Source of the DNA: Rhizaria sp. SCN 62-66
Taxonomy: Eukaryota > Rhizaria, unplaced
Assembly: GCA_001724265.1 (NCBI GenBank)
Contig: MEDY01000210.1
Coordinates: 1-51,067 of the forward strand
Direction: 5' to 3'
DNA: 51,067 nt
Under the pieces are notes generated by a model that had not been told where the DNA came from, ran no database searches, and worked only from the letters and a program-made list of their open reading frames with translations. The position numbers were made by a program, and so were the translations under genes. This document shows, piece by piece, positions 1 to 8,814 of this stretch (its first letter is position 1; each line of letters starts with the position of its first letter).

Positions 1-2
1 GA

Positions 3-25
3 CTATTTCGCTCGTAGTGAAATAG
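3..25. repeat. Inverted repeat, 9-bp stem
   Basis: The arm CTATTTCGC (3-11) pairs with GTGAAATAG (17-25) with one G-T wobble, around a 5-nt loop. No function is known. It may be part of the recurring 3'-flank hairpins in this window. Confidence 0.5.
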
Positions 26-140
26 AAAAGTGCGCACCAAGGCGCGAAAATCGCGGAAAACACGTTTTTTCATAAACCTCTACATCGGGGGTACATGTAT
101 TTTATAACAACAGGAAAAGCAACAGTCAAACTCAAAATTG

Positions 141-146
141 TTTATT
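141..146 (-). terminator. Candidate polyadenylation signal
   Basis: TTTATT on the plus strand reads AATAAA on the minus strand, 173 nt past the stop codon of the gene at 319-1341. The hexamer can also occur by chance in AT-rich DNA. Confidence 0.35.
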
Positions 147-259
147 CTACAGCTAATGTCTCAAGGGTTAACATCAAACCTTGGACAATCACACAAGCAC
201 GCAGGTAAATGAACTATCTGAATAATCTAAGTACCGATATTTACTCTGCAAATACATAA

Positions 260-276
260 GTACGTACTGTACGTAC
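260..276. repeat. Double GTACGTAC palindrome
   Basis: Two copies of the self-complementary octamer GTACGTAC are separated by one T, giving a 17-bp palindrome 43 nt past the stop codon of the minus-strand gene. A related TACG run lies at 3521-3534, 3' of the next gene. Confidence 0.6.
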
Positions 277-318
277 ACATCCAACGATACAATTCCAAGT
301 GGCTTCTTCACCGTCTAC

Positions 319-1341
319 TTACACCTTGCACTTGACCATGCGGACCCAGCTCGGCAGCGTCACCGCCCCGCTCGCAGCATCCGCACTGGCGCCACTCCCG
401 CTGCTGATGCTGCTGGCGCGCACGCTCTCGGCCAGAGCCACCGCGGCCGTCGCGCCCTTCTTGGTGTTGGCGGCCGCGGCAGTAAGGGCAGGCGCTGCGG
501 CCGAGTTGGCGCTGTCGCCAGAGAGGGAAGCCAGGGCGCAGAGCTGGCTCCATTGCAAGGCCACGGCGGCCGAGGCGGTGGAACGTAGAGTGGCGACGTA
601 GCCCGAGAGCTTGACGCCGATGGCGAAGCGCTGAGGGGGCGCGACGCCCGCTGCGGCGGTGGCGCCGACGCTGTTTGTGTTTGAGAAGCCCGGGGAGCCC
701 GGGCCGGGTGGCGACGAGGGGGAGGGCGCGGTCGGCGACAGCAGGCCGGAGCTCGCACCCGCGCTGGCGTTGCTGCTGGTGTTGGTGGGAATGGTGGTGT
801 CCTTGATGGTCTTGAGCAAGGAAGAGAAGAAACCTCCGCCGGTAGAGCTGGTGCCAGAGCTTGAGTTTGAGCTAGCAGCAGTGGGACTCGCAGCAGCAGC
901 TGCGGAGGCAGCAGCAGCAAGAGGAACAGGGGCAATGGCAGCGACCTCGGTCGCGGTCATAGTCTCGGTGTCAGGAGCAGCCGCGGGGGCGACATTAGTG
1001 TCGTCGTTGTCGTCATCAACGTTTTTGGTGGCCTTGGGTGTGTTGTTGTCATCATCATCGTCGTCTTCAGCGTCTTCGCCGGCGACCATGCCCATCATAC
1101 TCGCAGCAAGCTTGTTCGCGTTGCCAGCATCGTTGTCGTCCTCGTCATCATCGTCGTCATTGCCAGCGTTGTTGTTGTTTGCCTCGTTGTCGGATCCTGA
1201 CTCAGCCTCCTCGCCAGTCACAGCTCCACCAGCGACGCCAGACGTAGGGAAGGCGTAGAACGACTGCGCGTTGTAGCCATCGTAACCATCGGCATCGTCC
1301 TCAGGTTCCTCGCCGTGATACGCGGATGCGTTGTAGGACAT
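319..1341 (-). CDS. Acidic, low-complexity protein, unknown function
   Basis: This is a 340-residue frame from an ATG at 1341 to a TAA at 319-321, with no obvious intron. Residues 10-120 are very acidic and Asn/Asp-rich with runs of five or more aspartates. Residues 120-215 are Ala/Ser/Thr-rich. The last 110 residues are less repetitive and hold the more ordinary stretch QRFAIGVKLSGYVATLRS. I see no signal peptide, membrane helix or known domain. The strong GC bias of the third codon positions and the clean ATG-to-stop frame support a real gene. It is transcribed divergently from the S28-like gene at 1816, 474 bp away, so the two may share a promoter. I do not recognise the family. Confidence 0.7.
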   Translation of the reverse strand: MSYNASAYHGEEPEDDADGYDGYNAQSFYAFPTSGVAGGAVTGEEAESGSDNEANNNNAGNDDDDDEDDNDAGNANKLAASMMGMVAGEDAEDDDDDDNNTPKATKNVDDDNDDTNVAPAAAPDTETMTATEVAAIAPVPLAAAASAAAAASPTAASSNSSSGTSSTGGGFFSSLLKTIKDTTIPTNTSSNASAGASSGLLSPTAPSPSSPPGPGSPGFSNTNSVGATAAAGVAPPQRFAIGVKLSGYVATLRSTASAAVALQWSQLCALASLSGDSANSAAAPALTAAAANTKKGATAAVALAESVRASSISSGSGASADAASGAVTLPSWVRMVKCKV

Positions 1342-1815
1342 GCAAGAGTAAGTAAGACCAGCACGATTTGAAGGCGAGACTCGTGGTCTGGGTAGGAAGG
1401 AACGGGGGGGCTACAGATGAAACACCGAGAGAAGTTAGAAATGTTTAAATAAGAGGTAACAGTCGTAACGGCATGTGAGTGTACATATTACAATGACAGT
1501 GCTTTTGACGATGAATGGATTGCATGACAGCCTTTGCAAGGTGGCGTGAGGTTGGGAATCGTCGCCACATGACCAATCTGACTGTCCCAAAACATATGAA
1601 AATACTTCAAGTAAGCGGCATTAGAAGCGAAACCAAGTTCTTATAAGTTAAAATGTGCATTTTGATATTATATTATTTCAACACCTTCCAAAAAGTTGTT
1701 TCACATGTGGTATCGCGTTTTTTCCATTGTCTTGCCCCGTAGCCACTGCAACTCGCATCCGTTAACCTTTCCGGCAACTGAGCATTTCGAGTTCGAAAAC
1801 GCACCCAGTCCCAGA
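1342..1815. promoter_or_regulatory. Divergent promoter region
   Basis: This 474-bp AT-rich region separates two genes transcribed outward. It contains the palindromic core CACATGTG at 1702-1709, about 107 bp before the ATG at 1816, and no clear TATA box at a fixed spacing. An in-frame upstream ATG at 1696 exists, but the signal peptide begins at 1816. Confidence 0.5.
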
Positions 1816-3420
1816 ATGCGTCACAGTGGCGTTATTCTGCTGCTTGCAGCAGCTTTATGTACTGTGCACAGCGTACTCTCTGAGTCGTTCTCGTTCCCAG
1901 TCGCTCAGCAGATGCGTTTCCCGTGGGACCACTCTCGCCCCATCACCGACAAACATAACTCCTTCGTCGCAACCTATCACCTGCACGGCAACCTCTCCGA
2001 CGTCGATACCGTGTTCCTGCTTATTAATGACGGCGACCACCGCTATGACACTGTCATGGCTTCTCGTGCCAGCATCTTCACTTCCGTGTTCGCGGACCGT
2101 TACAACGCTGCGGTGCTCTACTTCCCGCTGCGCGGCTGGGGATTCGGACCCAACGTCCCCGTCCCGGCCGATAAACGTCGTTTTCTCACTACTGCGGCAT
2201 CTATCGCCGACATCTCGCTCTTTCTTGAGTCAGTCGTGTACATCGACGACGGTGTGAATGTGAAGAAACGTGTCGTCATCTCTGGAGTCGGTCACGGTGG
2301 TGCAATCGCTGCATGGTACCACCAGGCGCACCCCAACGCCGTGCAGTTCGCGCTTCTCGACACACCGTACCTCTCGGCGCCCGTGTCACACCCGGGCTAC
2401 TACAGCCAGTCCGCCGTCACGCAGCAGGCCGCGTCGCCGCGCTGCGCCGGCGCGCTGGCCAACGTCACCGCGCAACTCGCGGCAGTGCTCGAGTCTGGCG
2501 ACCGCAGGCTCCACGACAAGTTCGCCCAGGACGCCAATCTGTGCTCGCCCATTACCCCGTGGACTCTCGGCTTTGCAGAGCAGAATAGGCTGAACAATGG
2601 TGTGAGCCTAGATGTGTACAAGGCCTTCTTTTGGCACTCGCTCTTCTACCCCATGTCGCGCGCGTACAACGCCGTCTTCCCGACCCGCGACCGGTCCTCG
2701 GCCGGCATTTGTCACCCGTGTTTCTACCTCGAGCAGAGTGACCCGTGGTTCTACTTCGGCGGCTCGTTGCGCACTGTGCGCGGACACGAGGGCTGCCTCG
2801 AGACGCGTCTGGACGCCTGGCTAATTACTTCTAGCTCCTTAGACCGCCGCGGTGCGAGCGATCGTGATCATGACATCCATGAAGAGAATATGCTGACGCA
2901 GTCTTGCCTTGAGCGCGCTGCGTTCCCCGTTGCCTCGACCGCGGGCGCGCACTTGACTCCGGTGCCCACGGTCACCAGTGTGCTCACTGAGGCTAACATC
3001 GGCACTGTGTGCGAGACCTGGCTCGGACTGGTGCCGGGTCAGGGTGTTGCAACCGCGAAGGCGGGCGCGGCTGCGCTGGCAGCGGAACACGGCGATGCGC
3101 AGACGTATACTGGTGTGAACGTGTTCGTGATTGCTGCGAAGAGTGATCACGGTATCTCGCTGGCGCCGCGCAACACGAAGAACGTAGTCGGCCGTCAGTA
3201 CGATGTGGCTTCCCGGGAGGCAGAGGTTAGCATGATTGTGTCGATGGGCACGGGCAGTGTGCGGGAGATTGAGGGCAAGAAGGGCAAGGTGTTCCTTCAG
3301 GAAGGCCTCATCGGTGATACTGAAGAGCTTAAGCAGGTGCGCAAGGAGCTCACGAGCTACTTGGACTCTGTTCTTCAGGTCAAAAACAACAACAAAGCTA
3401 TGAAGATGCACTGCATGTGA
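1816..3420 (+). CDS. Secreted S28-like peptidase homologue lacking the catalytic serine
   Basis: The protein has 534 residues from the ATG at 1816. That start is chosen because residues 1-22 form a clear signal peptide (MRHSGVILLLAAALC...), whereas the in-frame ATG at 1696 adds 40 residues of leader-like sequence. The layout follows peptidase family S28 (prolylcarboxypeptidase, DPP7). YFPLRGWGFGP (about 102-112) matches the RYYGES region, RRFLTTAASIADI follows it, and GVGHGGAIAAWYHQAHP (157-173) matches the GGSYGGxLAAWxRxKYP nucleophile region. The serine position is Gly159. Near the C terminus NVFVIAAKSD keeps the acidic residue region, but the usual histidine segment reads MGTGSVREI. It is therefore likely a secreted or lysosomal pseudoenzyme. 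A paralogue lies at 29111-30965. The family call comes from motif order recalled by eye, so it is good but not certain. Confidence 0.8.
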   Translation: MRHSGVILLLAAALCTVHSVLSESFSFPVAQQMRFPWDHSRPITDKHNSFVATYHLHGNLSDVDTVFLLINDGDHRYDTVMASRASIFTSVFADRYNAAVLYFPLRGWGFGPNVPVPADKRRFLTTAASIADISLFLESVVYIDDGVNVKKRVVISGVGHGGAIAAWYHQAHPNAVQFALLDTPYLSAPVSHPGYYSQSAVTQQAASPRCAGALANVTAQLAAVLESGDRRLHDKFAQDANLCSPITPWTLGFAEQNRLNNGVSLDVYKAFFWHSLFYPMSRAYNAVFPTRDRSSAGICHPCFYLEQSDPWFYFGGSLRTVRGHEGCLETRLDAWLITSSSLDRRGASDRDHDIHEENMLTQSCLERAAFPVASTAGAHLTPVPTVTSVLTEANIGTVCETWLGLVPGQGVATAKAGAAALAAEHGDAQTYTGVNVFVIAAKSDHGISLAPRNTKNVVGRQYDVASREAEVSMIVSMGTGSVREIEGKKGKVFLQEGLIGDTEELKQVRKELTSYLDSVLQVKNNNKAMKMHCM

Positions 3421-3520
3421 GCATTCGAAACTTAAATCATCCATCTTCACACACACTCCTATTGTGAAGTGGTGCTAAGTCGTTGCAACATGCCAGAAAC
3501 CAAACTCTTATCATTACCTC

Positions 3521-3534
3521 TACGTACGTACGTA
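3521..3534. repeat. TACG tandem palindrome
   Basis: TACGTACGTACGTA is a perfect 14-bp self-complementary run 100 nt past the S28-like stop codon. It resembles the GTACGTAC pair at 260-276. Confidence 0.6.
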
Positions 3535-3652
3535 CTATTCATCTTGTCCTAGTCAGGACTTCAAAAATTGTATTATTTCAAAAATATTAGTTAATCAAGC
3601 TTCATAAACTAAGAAACACGCGTATATCTAATTTACATTCATTTCTACACTG

Positions 3653-3658
3653 AATAAA
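3653..3658 (+). terminator. Candidate polyadenylation signal
   Basis: AATAAA lies 233 nt after the stop codon of the S28-like gene and 28 nt before the 3' end of the convergent gene's coding region. If used, the two transcripts would overlap tail to tail. Confidence 0.3.
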
Positions 3659-3685
3659 AAATAGCGCATCATTTCTGACACGGAT

Positions 3686-6600
3686 TCACTGGAAGTCCTC
3701 AAGACTACCCGCGCCGCCAGCAGCCCCAAAGGCGTGCCTGGCCGCATTTCCGACCTTAAGCGCCCACTGCCGCGCAGCCTCGCACGCGGCGTCGTCCCGC
3801 CCTTGCGAGCGCAGCCGGCCGAGCTCCTTGGCAACCGCGCTCGGGTGCCGCGGCGTCAGCACCTCGGTCAGCAGCCGCCACGCGCCGGTGCGCAGGGCCG
3901 CCACGGGGGCGCCCAGCTGCGCCGCCAGCGGGGTGGTGATGTACGTCGCATGCACAGCGTCGAAATCCCACGGGCAGCCGAGCCCGGCGCCGAGGCCGCC
4001 CGCAGCAGCGTTGGAAGTCGCGCTAGAGCCAGCGCCGTCAGCAGGCAGAGAGCTTGAGCTCGAGTTGTTGCTCGATGTTTGCAAGTGAGGGTCTGTGGCA
4101 GATGTGACTGGTGCGCAGTAAGCGGCGCTGTAGGCAGACACGTCCTCCCGGTTAGCGATCGCGTACTGTGGCCAGCGGTACACACAGCGGCCCAGGAACA
4201 CTGCGAGCGTGTGCATGTACGTCACCTGTGTGCTGACATCAGCGTCGTCGAGCCGCTTCACAAGCGTCTGGTACGTCTCGTTCACCTCAGCCTCGCTGAC
4301 CGTGGCAGTGGCCGGGTTGAGCCGAGAGAAGACTAGCTGGAGGCACTGGCCCGCGTTGAGGCGCACGGAGGGCGCGTCGTCGTCGGAGCAGCTGAGCAGT
4401 GCAGGCAGCAGGCGGGGCAGGGCCGCGGAAAGCACAGAGGCTGGGAAAGCAAGAGTTGCGCTGGTCCGCACTCCGGCAGAGCCAGCAATATTGGCACTGG
4501 GATCTGCGTCAGCAGACACAGGAACATTGTGCAGAACGAGACCGAGAGGCAAGGGCTTAGCGCTAACACTGTCACTATCGTCATCAATCGACTGAAAATT
4601 GCTCGCACTAGCGCCGGTATAGTTGTAGTCACGGCAGTGCAACACGGCGTTGAGCGCGCTAACAGCCAGCAGGCGAATCGCCTCGTTGCCGAGTCCGGGC
4701 TGCCATACCAGACTGGGAAGCAGGCAGCCGCGCAGCAGGCCCGTCCAGACGCCCTCGGCGACGCTGTGCGTGTAGTCGCTCACGAGCACGCGCTGCTGCA
4801 CCCCGCTGGCGCCAGAGCTTGAGCCGTTGGTGTTGTCGGTAAAAAGACTGACGACAACTAGGAGAGCGCGCGCGCGAAGGGACAACGCGTTTTTCGGTCC
4901 AGCGAGCGCGGACAAAGCATTCACAATGACGACGCTGCTCTCATCTTCCAGGATCTGACTGGCGATGTTTGCATCGTTGTTACCGCTCGTGTTATTTAGA
5001 GTGCCGAGAGTGAGCGGCAGAAGAACGCCCGACGCAGCGGCCAACGCAAGCAGCAGGAACGCCGCATCAGCCGCTGCAGCGGCGAGCGGGGCGGCGTCGA
5101 GCTGCTCGCGCGTCGCCAGCGGCCGCGACTCGCGCAGTAACTGTTGCAGGCGGGCAAGGTGCTCCTCCTCGACCGCGTTGCGCGTCAGGTTCGTCGTGGG
5201 TAAGGGGGTACTGACATTGTCTCCGATAAAACCGTCATCAGCATCGTCAGTGTTCGCGCCAAAGCTGGTGTTGTTGGCAGCAACGCCGATCGTGACTGTG
5301 AGGCGAGACAGCAAGGGGCGAATGTAATGGCAGCACAGGTAGGCCACATCCTCCCTCTGACTGGCACGAGCGTCGCCAGAGCCCTTGTCACCCAAAAGCG
5401 ACTTGAAGTGCGAGATTGTGGCCAAAACAGCGACCATCGACCGGGCATCGGCTTCGGCCTCGGCGTCATCGCCGTTAGCCACCGCGTATACGTCTTTCTG
5501 AGCCTGTGCACCAAGAGCGACTGGCGCCAATACGGTTGTAAGAGCCTTGGAGGGCACCTTCGCGCCGAGCTTTAGAGTAAGGAGCACAAGCTCGCCAACA
5601 AGATCGATCTGTGCAGTCTTAACAAGCCCGCCGCTGACGACGCTCTCTCCGGCAGCCACAAGTCCCCGCGCGGAGTCTGAGGGGGTACCTACACTGCCAT
5701 CGCCAGGCACTGTGCGGAGCCCGAGAGTGAGCAGTAGCCGCACAGTGCGGAGAGTCACGTTGCGCAGTGCACGCGGGGCGGCGGGGCCGGTCACGTCGGG
5801 CCGGTCCAAGGCGCGCAGCAGCGAGACGATTGTGGCTGGAGCAACAACGATGCCTGTCGAGCTGAAATTAGTCTTCGTGTTCGTGTTGCTTTGAGTAAGA
5901 GCGCCGGTGATGAGAGGCACCAAAGCAGTGATGAACGAAAACACTGCGACACTGCTCTGCGACGCGGCGGCAGCACCGGCGCCATCGACGCCGGCCTCAC
6001 CGCCGTTGTCGCAGTTAGCGTCATCATTCGCGGCGAAACGGTTCCGCTGGGCAGCGCTCGTCGCCACAGTGAATGCGAGTGCGCCGGCGGGGCTAGCGGC
6101 CGCGGGCGTGGAAGCGAGCCAGACCGAGGGCGGCAGCGCGGCGCCGATAAGGCAGAGCACACGCCACAGCATTGCGCCCGTCGTCGAAGCCGCAGCAGCC
6201 GCAGGCGTGGCGCCAGCACCCGCACTGGCACCGGCACTGGCGGCGCTGTTTGTGTTAGCCGTGGTACTGTGCGTCGTACTCGTCGTCATCGCTGTCGTCA
6301 AAGTGGCGAGCACGTGCGCCAGCAGCGGCAGCGGCAGCCGCGCGAGAGCGCAGTCGCCGCCGCTCTCACTCTCGGGCTCAGCGTCGCGGTCAGTGCCCTG
6401 CTGTTGCGGCGGCGTGCACGCGAGCGCGAGACAGGCCCACAGCGCCGCCGTGGCCGCGGTGCGGGGCGCCTCGGCCCAGTCAAGCACTGCGCGCAGCAGG
6501 CCGCCCTCCTCCTCGACCGCGGCCGCGACGCCGGTCCCCACGGTCGCGGAAGCAACGCCAATGGGGCCGCCGCCGATGCTCACAGTCACCAGGGCGCCTG

Positions 6601-8383
6601 AGTCGACGCTCGCGGCGCTGCTAGCGGTGGCGGTGCTGCTGGTGGCGAGTTTGGAGTGCGCAGTGGGACCGGTGAGGATCGCGGGCAGTAAAGGACTGAG
6701 ATACTTGGACAAGATGGACGCCGCGGAAACGGGTAAGTAAGCGATCGAAAGAGGCAAGTAGTCGCTCCGGAAAAAGCTGCCCAGAACGGAGTCGGATGAA
6801 GAGTGATCCTTGTTTGACTTGGACGCAGAGTCGCCACACTTCGACTGAGCGTGCTGCTGATAAAAAGCTGTTGCAACCAGCTCATAAATCGCAACCGCGC
6901 CGACGGTCGCAGTGCCACTCACGGTCACGCTAGCGGTCACAGTCTCGACTTCGATAACAGCGCCGCTAGTGCTGCTGCTGCTGGTCGTGATGTTGTTGTT
7001 GTTATCATCCGACGTAGCCAGCGCTAAGAACATGCGCACCAGCGACAGCAGCTGCGCAGGCATCATCACTGCGCGCACCGGCGCGGCCTGACTTTGAGCA
7101 GCCGCAGCGGCCTGACTTAAGTGCTCCCAAAGGCGCAGCTGCGCGCCCGCCGCGGCGGCCGCGGTGGTGCGCACAGTCGCGGCGCGGTCGCTGCGCAGCG
7201 CGGATAGCGCGGCCCACGCGGTGGTGACGCTGTCCGGGGGACGGGAGCAGACAACGCGCAGACACTGCAACGCCGAGGCGCTGCCCTCAGTCTCCGTCTC
7301 TGCGGCCTTGGACTCAGCAGAGTCAGAGGGAATGCTAATACTGGGGGACAGAACCGAGGCGGCAGCAGCAGAGGCGGCAGCAGCAGCAGCGGACACAGAG
7401 GCGAGACACGCAGTTACGGCAGCAACAGCAGGACCCAACGCCAGAGCATTAGCGCTCGCACTCGCATTGCTTGTGTTGTAGTGCACAGTATCAGCCTCCT
7501 CGGCCGCAGTCAACGCAGCGGCGGCGACCGCGGCCGAGGTCGTGACCGACAGCGCCGCGGCTGCCGCGGCGCGGATGCGGGCGTGCGCGTGGCGCAGCGC
7601 AGGGGTCAGAGCCGCGGTCAGCGTGGTGGTGTGGGTCGCTAGCAGCGACGGGCGCACTTGAGGCAGCGGCATCATTGTCACACTACCGCTATTGTTGTTC
7701 ACTGCGGCGGTGCGCGTAAGAGCGACAAATGTGCTGGTGGCCGCCGACGCACGCACGATGGTGTCGGGGGCGTCGGCGAGGGCCTTCGCGAGCGCGGCCG
7801 TGGTCGTCGTCGCAGCAGCAACAGCGGCGGCGGGGGCACGGGCAATGATCACCGAGATGACGTCGACGAAGAGCAAGCGTGCATGATCAGACGGGTCAGC
7901 GGCGCTGTTGAAAACGCCCGCGGATGGGTTTTTGCCCGCGGCAATCGTTGCAGTGTATAGCGGACACGGGGGCAGGCCAATGTTTGCGCCGAGCGCGAGA
8001 GCAGAGGCGTGCAGCAACGCGGTGGCGACATCATGCGAAGGCGTCAAGACCGCGAGAAGAGACAGCAGAAGCGTGAGGGTGCGCTCACGGATAACGTCCG
8101 ATGTGTGGGAAAGGTGCAAAAGCAGCGCGGGGAAAAGGACATTCTCGAACAGAGCAGGCAGGTTGTGCAGCTGTGAGTCCGCTGTCGCAGCGGAGTCGAT
8201 GGTCGCGCTCGAGCTCTTAGCTGTGTGCTTAGAGATCAAATCAGTGATAATATGACTCAAGGATAGCATGCCCGCGTCGCGAACTCGGCGGTCACGCTCG
8301 CAGGTGTTGTCCAGTGCGAGCTGCAGACCGGCGGGAAGCGCCACGGGAACGGCGGCGTCGTGCCCAACAGAGGTTGAAGCCAT
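3686..8383 (-). CDS. DNAAF5: HEAT-repeat protein, DNAAF5 (HEATR2)-like
   Basis: The protein has 1,565 residues. The frame runs 33 nt further 5', but its first codon is GTG, so I take the first ATG at 8383. Helical HEAT-like pairs are spread along the length with long Ala/Ser/Asn-rich inserts between them. Two regions recall DNAAF5: an N-terminal stretch (about residues 75-115, LFPALLLHLSHTSDVIRERT) and a C-terminal one (near residue 1,390, YQTLVKRLDDADVSTQV), which resembles the YPELLKRLDD segment of the human protein. DNAAF5 acts in the cytoplasm to preassemble axonemal dynein arms. The protein is almost twice the usual length of about 855 residues, mostly because of low-complexity inserts. 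DRC1 is the next gene upstream on the same strand, which fits a ciliary role. Another HEAT protein remains possible. Confidence 0.65.
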   Translation of the reverse strand: MASTSVGHDAAVPVALPAGLQLALDNTCERDRRVRDAGMLSLSHIITDLISKHTAKSSSATIDSAATADSQLHNLPALFENVLFPALLLHLSHTSDVIRERTLTLLLSLLAVLTPSHDVATALLHASALALGANIGLPPCPLYTATIAAGKNPSAGVFNSAADPSDHARLLFVDVISVIIARAPAAAVAAATTTTAALAKALADAPDTIVRASAATSTFVALTRTAAVNNNSGSVTMMPLPQVRPSLLATHTTTLTAALTPALRHAHARIRAAAAAALSVTTSAAVAAAALTAAEEADTVHYNTSNASASANALALGPAVAAVTACLASVSAAAAAASAAAASVLSPSISIPSDSAESKAAETETEGSASALQCLRVVCSRPPDSVTTAWAALSALRSDRAATVRTTAAAAAGAQLRLWEHLSQAAAAAQSQAAPVRAVMMPAQLLSLVRMFLALATSDDNNNNITTSSSSTSGAVIEVETVTASVTVSGTATVGAVAIYELVATAFYQQHAQSKCGDSASKSNKDHSSSDSVLGSFFRSDYLPLSIAYLPVSAASILSKYLSPLLPAILTGPTAHSKLATSSTATASSAASVDSGALVTVSIGGGPIGVASATVGTGVAAAVEEEGGLLRAVLDWAEAPRTAATAALWACLALACTPPQQQGTDRDAEPESESGGDCALARLPLPLLAHVLATLTTAMTTSTTHSTTANTNSAASAGASAGAGATPAAAAASTTGAMLWRVLCLIGAALPPSVWLASTPAAASPAGALAFTVATSAAQRNRFAANDDANCDNGGEAGVDGAGAAAASQSSVAVFSFITALVPLITGALTQSNTNTKTNFSSTGIVVAPATIVSLLRALDRPDVTGPAAPRALRNVTLRTVRLLLTLGLRTVPGDGSVGTPSDSARGLVAAGESVVSGGLVKTAQIDLVGELVLLTLKLGAKVPSKALTTVLAPVALGAQAQKDVYAVANGDDAEAEADARSMVAVLATISHFKSLLGDKGSGDARASQREDVAYLCCHYIRPLLSRLTVTIGVAANNTSFGANTDDADDGFIGDNVSTPLPTTNLTRNAVEEEHLARLQQLLRESRPLATREQLDAAPLAAAAADAAFLLLALAAASGVLLPLTLGTLNNTSGNNDANIASQILEDESSVVIVNALSALAGPKNALSLRARALLVVVSLFTDNTNGSSSGASGVQQRVLVSDYTHSVAEGVWTGLLRGCLLPSLVWQPGLGNEAIRLLAVSALNAVLHCRDYNYTGASASNFQSIDDDSDSVSAKPLPLGLVLHNVPVSADADPSANIAGSAGVRTSATLAFPASVLSAALPRLLPALLSCSDDDAPSVRLNAGQCLQLVFSRLNPATATVSEAEVNETYQTLVKRLDDADVSTQVTYMHTLAVFLGRCVYRWPQYAIANREDVSAYSAAYCAPVTSATDPHLQTSSNNSSSSSLPADGAGSSATSNAAAGGLGAGLGCPWDFDAVHATYITTPLAAQLGAPVAALRTGAWRLLTEVLTPRHPSAVAKELGRLRSQGRDDAACEAARQWALKVGNAARHAFGAAGGAGSLEDFQ

Positions 8384-8456
8384 CTGAAGCGCAAGTTCAA
8401 AGAAATGGTCAAACACACACTACATGAGCTAATTTCAAAACATAATTACGTTAAAG

Positions 8457-8468
8457 TAGTTTAAACTA
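8457..8468. repeat. 12-bp perfect palindrome
   Basis: TAGTTTAAACTA is self-complementary and lies 74 bp upstream of the DNAAF5-like ATG. It could be a transcription-factor site. Confidence 0.4.
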
Positions 8469-8507
8469 TAGTTTGCCAAGTAAAGTATCACTTTAATTGC
8501 TATTGTC

Positions 8508-8528
8508 GATTATCATATTGCGATAATC
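8508..8528. repeat. Inverted repeat, 7-bp arms
   Basis: GATTATC and GATAATC are separated by seven bases in the region between DRC1 and the DNAAF5-like gene. It could be a promoter element or part of a 3' hairpin. Confidence 0.4.
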
Positions 8529-8688
8529 ATCCTCAAACTGAAACCACTTTGAACACCCAACCCGAAAACGGCTGGCAGTCAAATTCGTCACATGTGGTTA
8601 GAGCGTAATTATCAACATATTACATGTGAAATAAAGCGCAGCCAAAGCCTCGTTCAACCATATGATAGTGAAAATAAAGATGTAACTA

Positions 8689-8694
8689 TTTATT
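8689..8694 (-). terminator. Candidate polyadenylation signal of DRC1
   Basis: This reads AATAAA on the minus strand and lies 120 nt after the DRC1 stop codon, a plausible 3'-UTR length. Confidence 0.45.
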
Positions 8695-8777
8695 GAACTC
8701 AATACTCTTCATACAAATATCCTCAGCCACCGAACCTACTATAACAAAAGGGCCTCGGACATGCTGCGTATCTTAGA

Positions 8778-8794
8778 CGACTTTAGTCAAGTCG
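8778..8794. repeat. Short 3'-UTR hairpin of DRC1
   Basis: CGACTT and AAGTCG pair around a 5-nt loop, 20-40 nt after the DRC1 stop codon. It is weak on its own, but similar hairpins follow several genes here. Confidence 0.4.
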
Positions 8795-8814
8795 CTCACA
8801 TGTACTGATAGCAA

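Larger units (their letters stand above)
1..318. other. 3' flank of the first gene, noncoding
   Basis: This AT-rich stretch lies downstream of the minus-strand gene that ends at 319. I see no coding frame. It contains a hairpin at 3-25, a palindromic GTACGTAC pair at 260-276 and an AATAAA on the minus strand at 141-146. The neighbouring gene to the left is outside the window. Confidence 0.6.
3421..3685. other. Convergent intergenic region
   Basis: Two genes end here from opposite sides, 265 bp apart. The stretch holds a TACG palindrome (3521-3534), a weak hairpin with arms CTTCACA/TGTGAAG around 3450-3475, and AATAAA at 3653-3658. I see no coding frame. Confidence 0.6.
8384..8814. promoter_or_regulatory. 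Intergenic: DRC1 3' flank and DNAAF5-like promoter
   Basis: This 431-bp AT-rich region lies between two minus-strand genes. It holds three inverted repeats (8457-8468, 8508-8528, 8778-8794), three ACATGT hexamers (8590, 8622, 8798), and AATAAA on the minus strand at 8689-8694. The sequence TCACATGTGG (8588-8597) also occurs in the promoter region before 1816. Confidence 0.5.
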
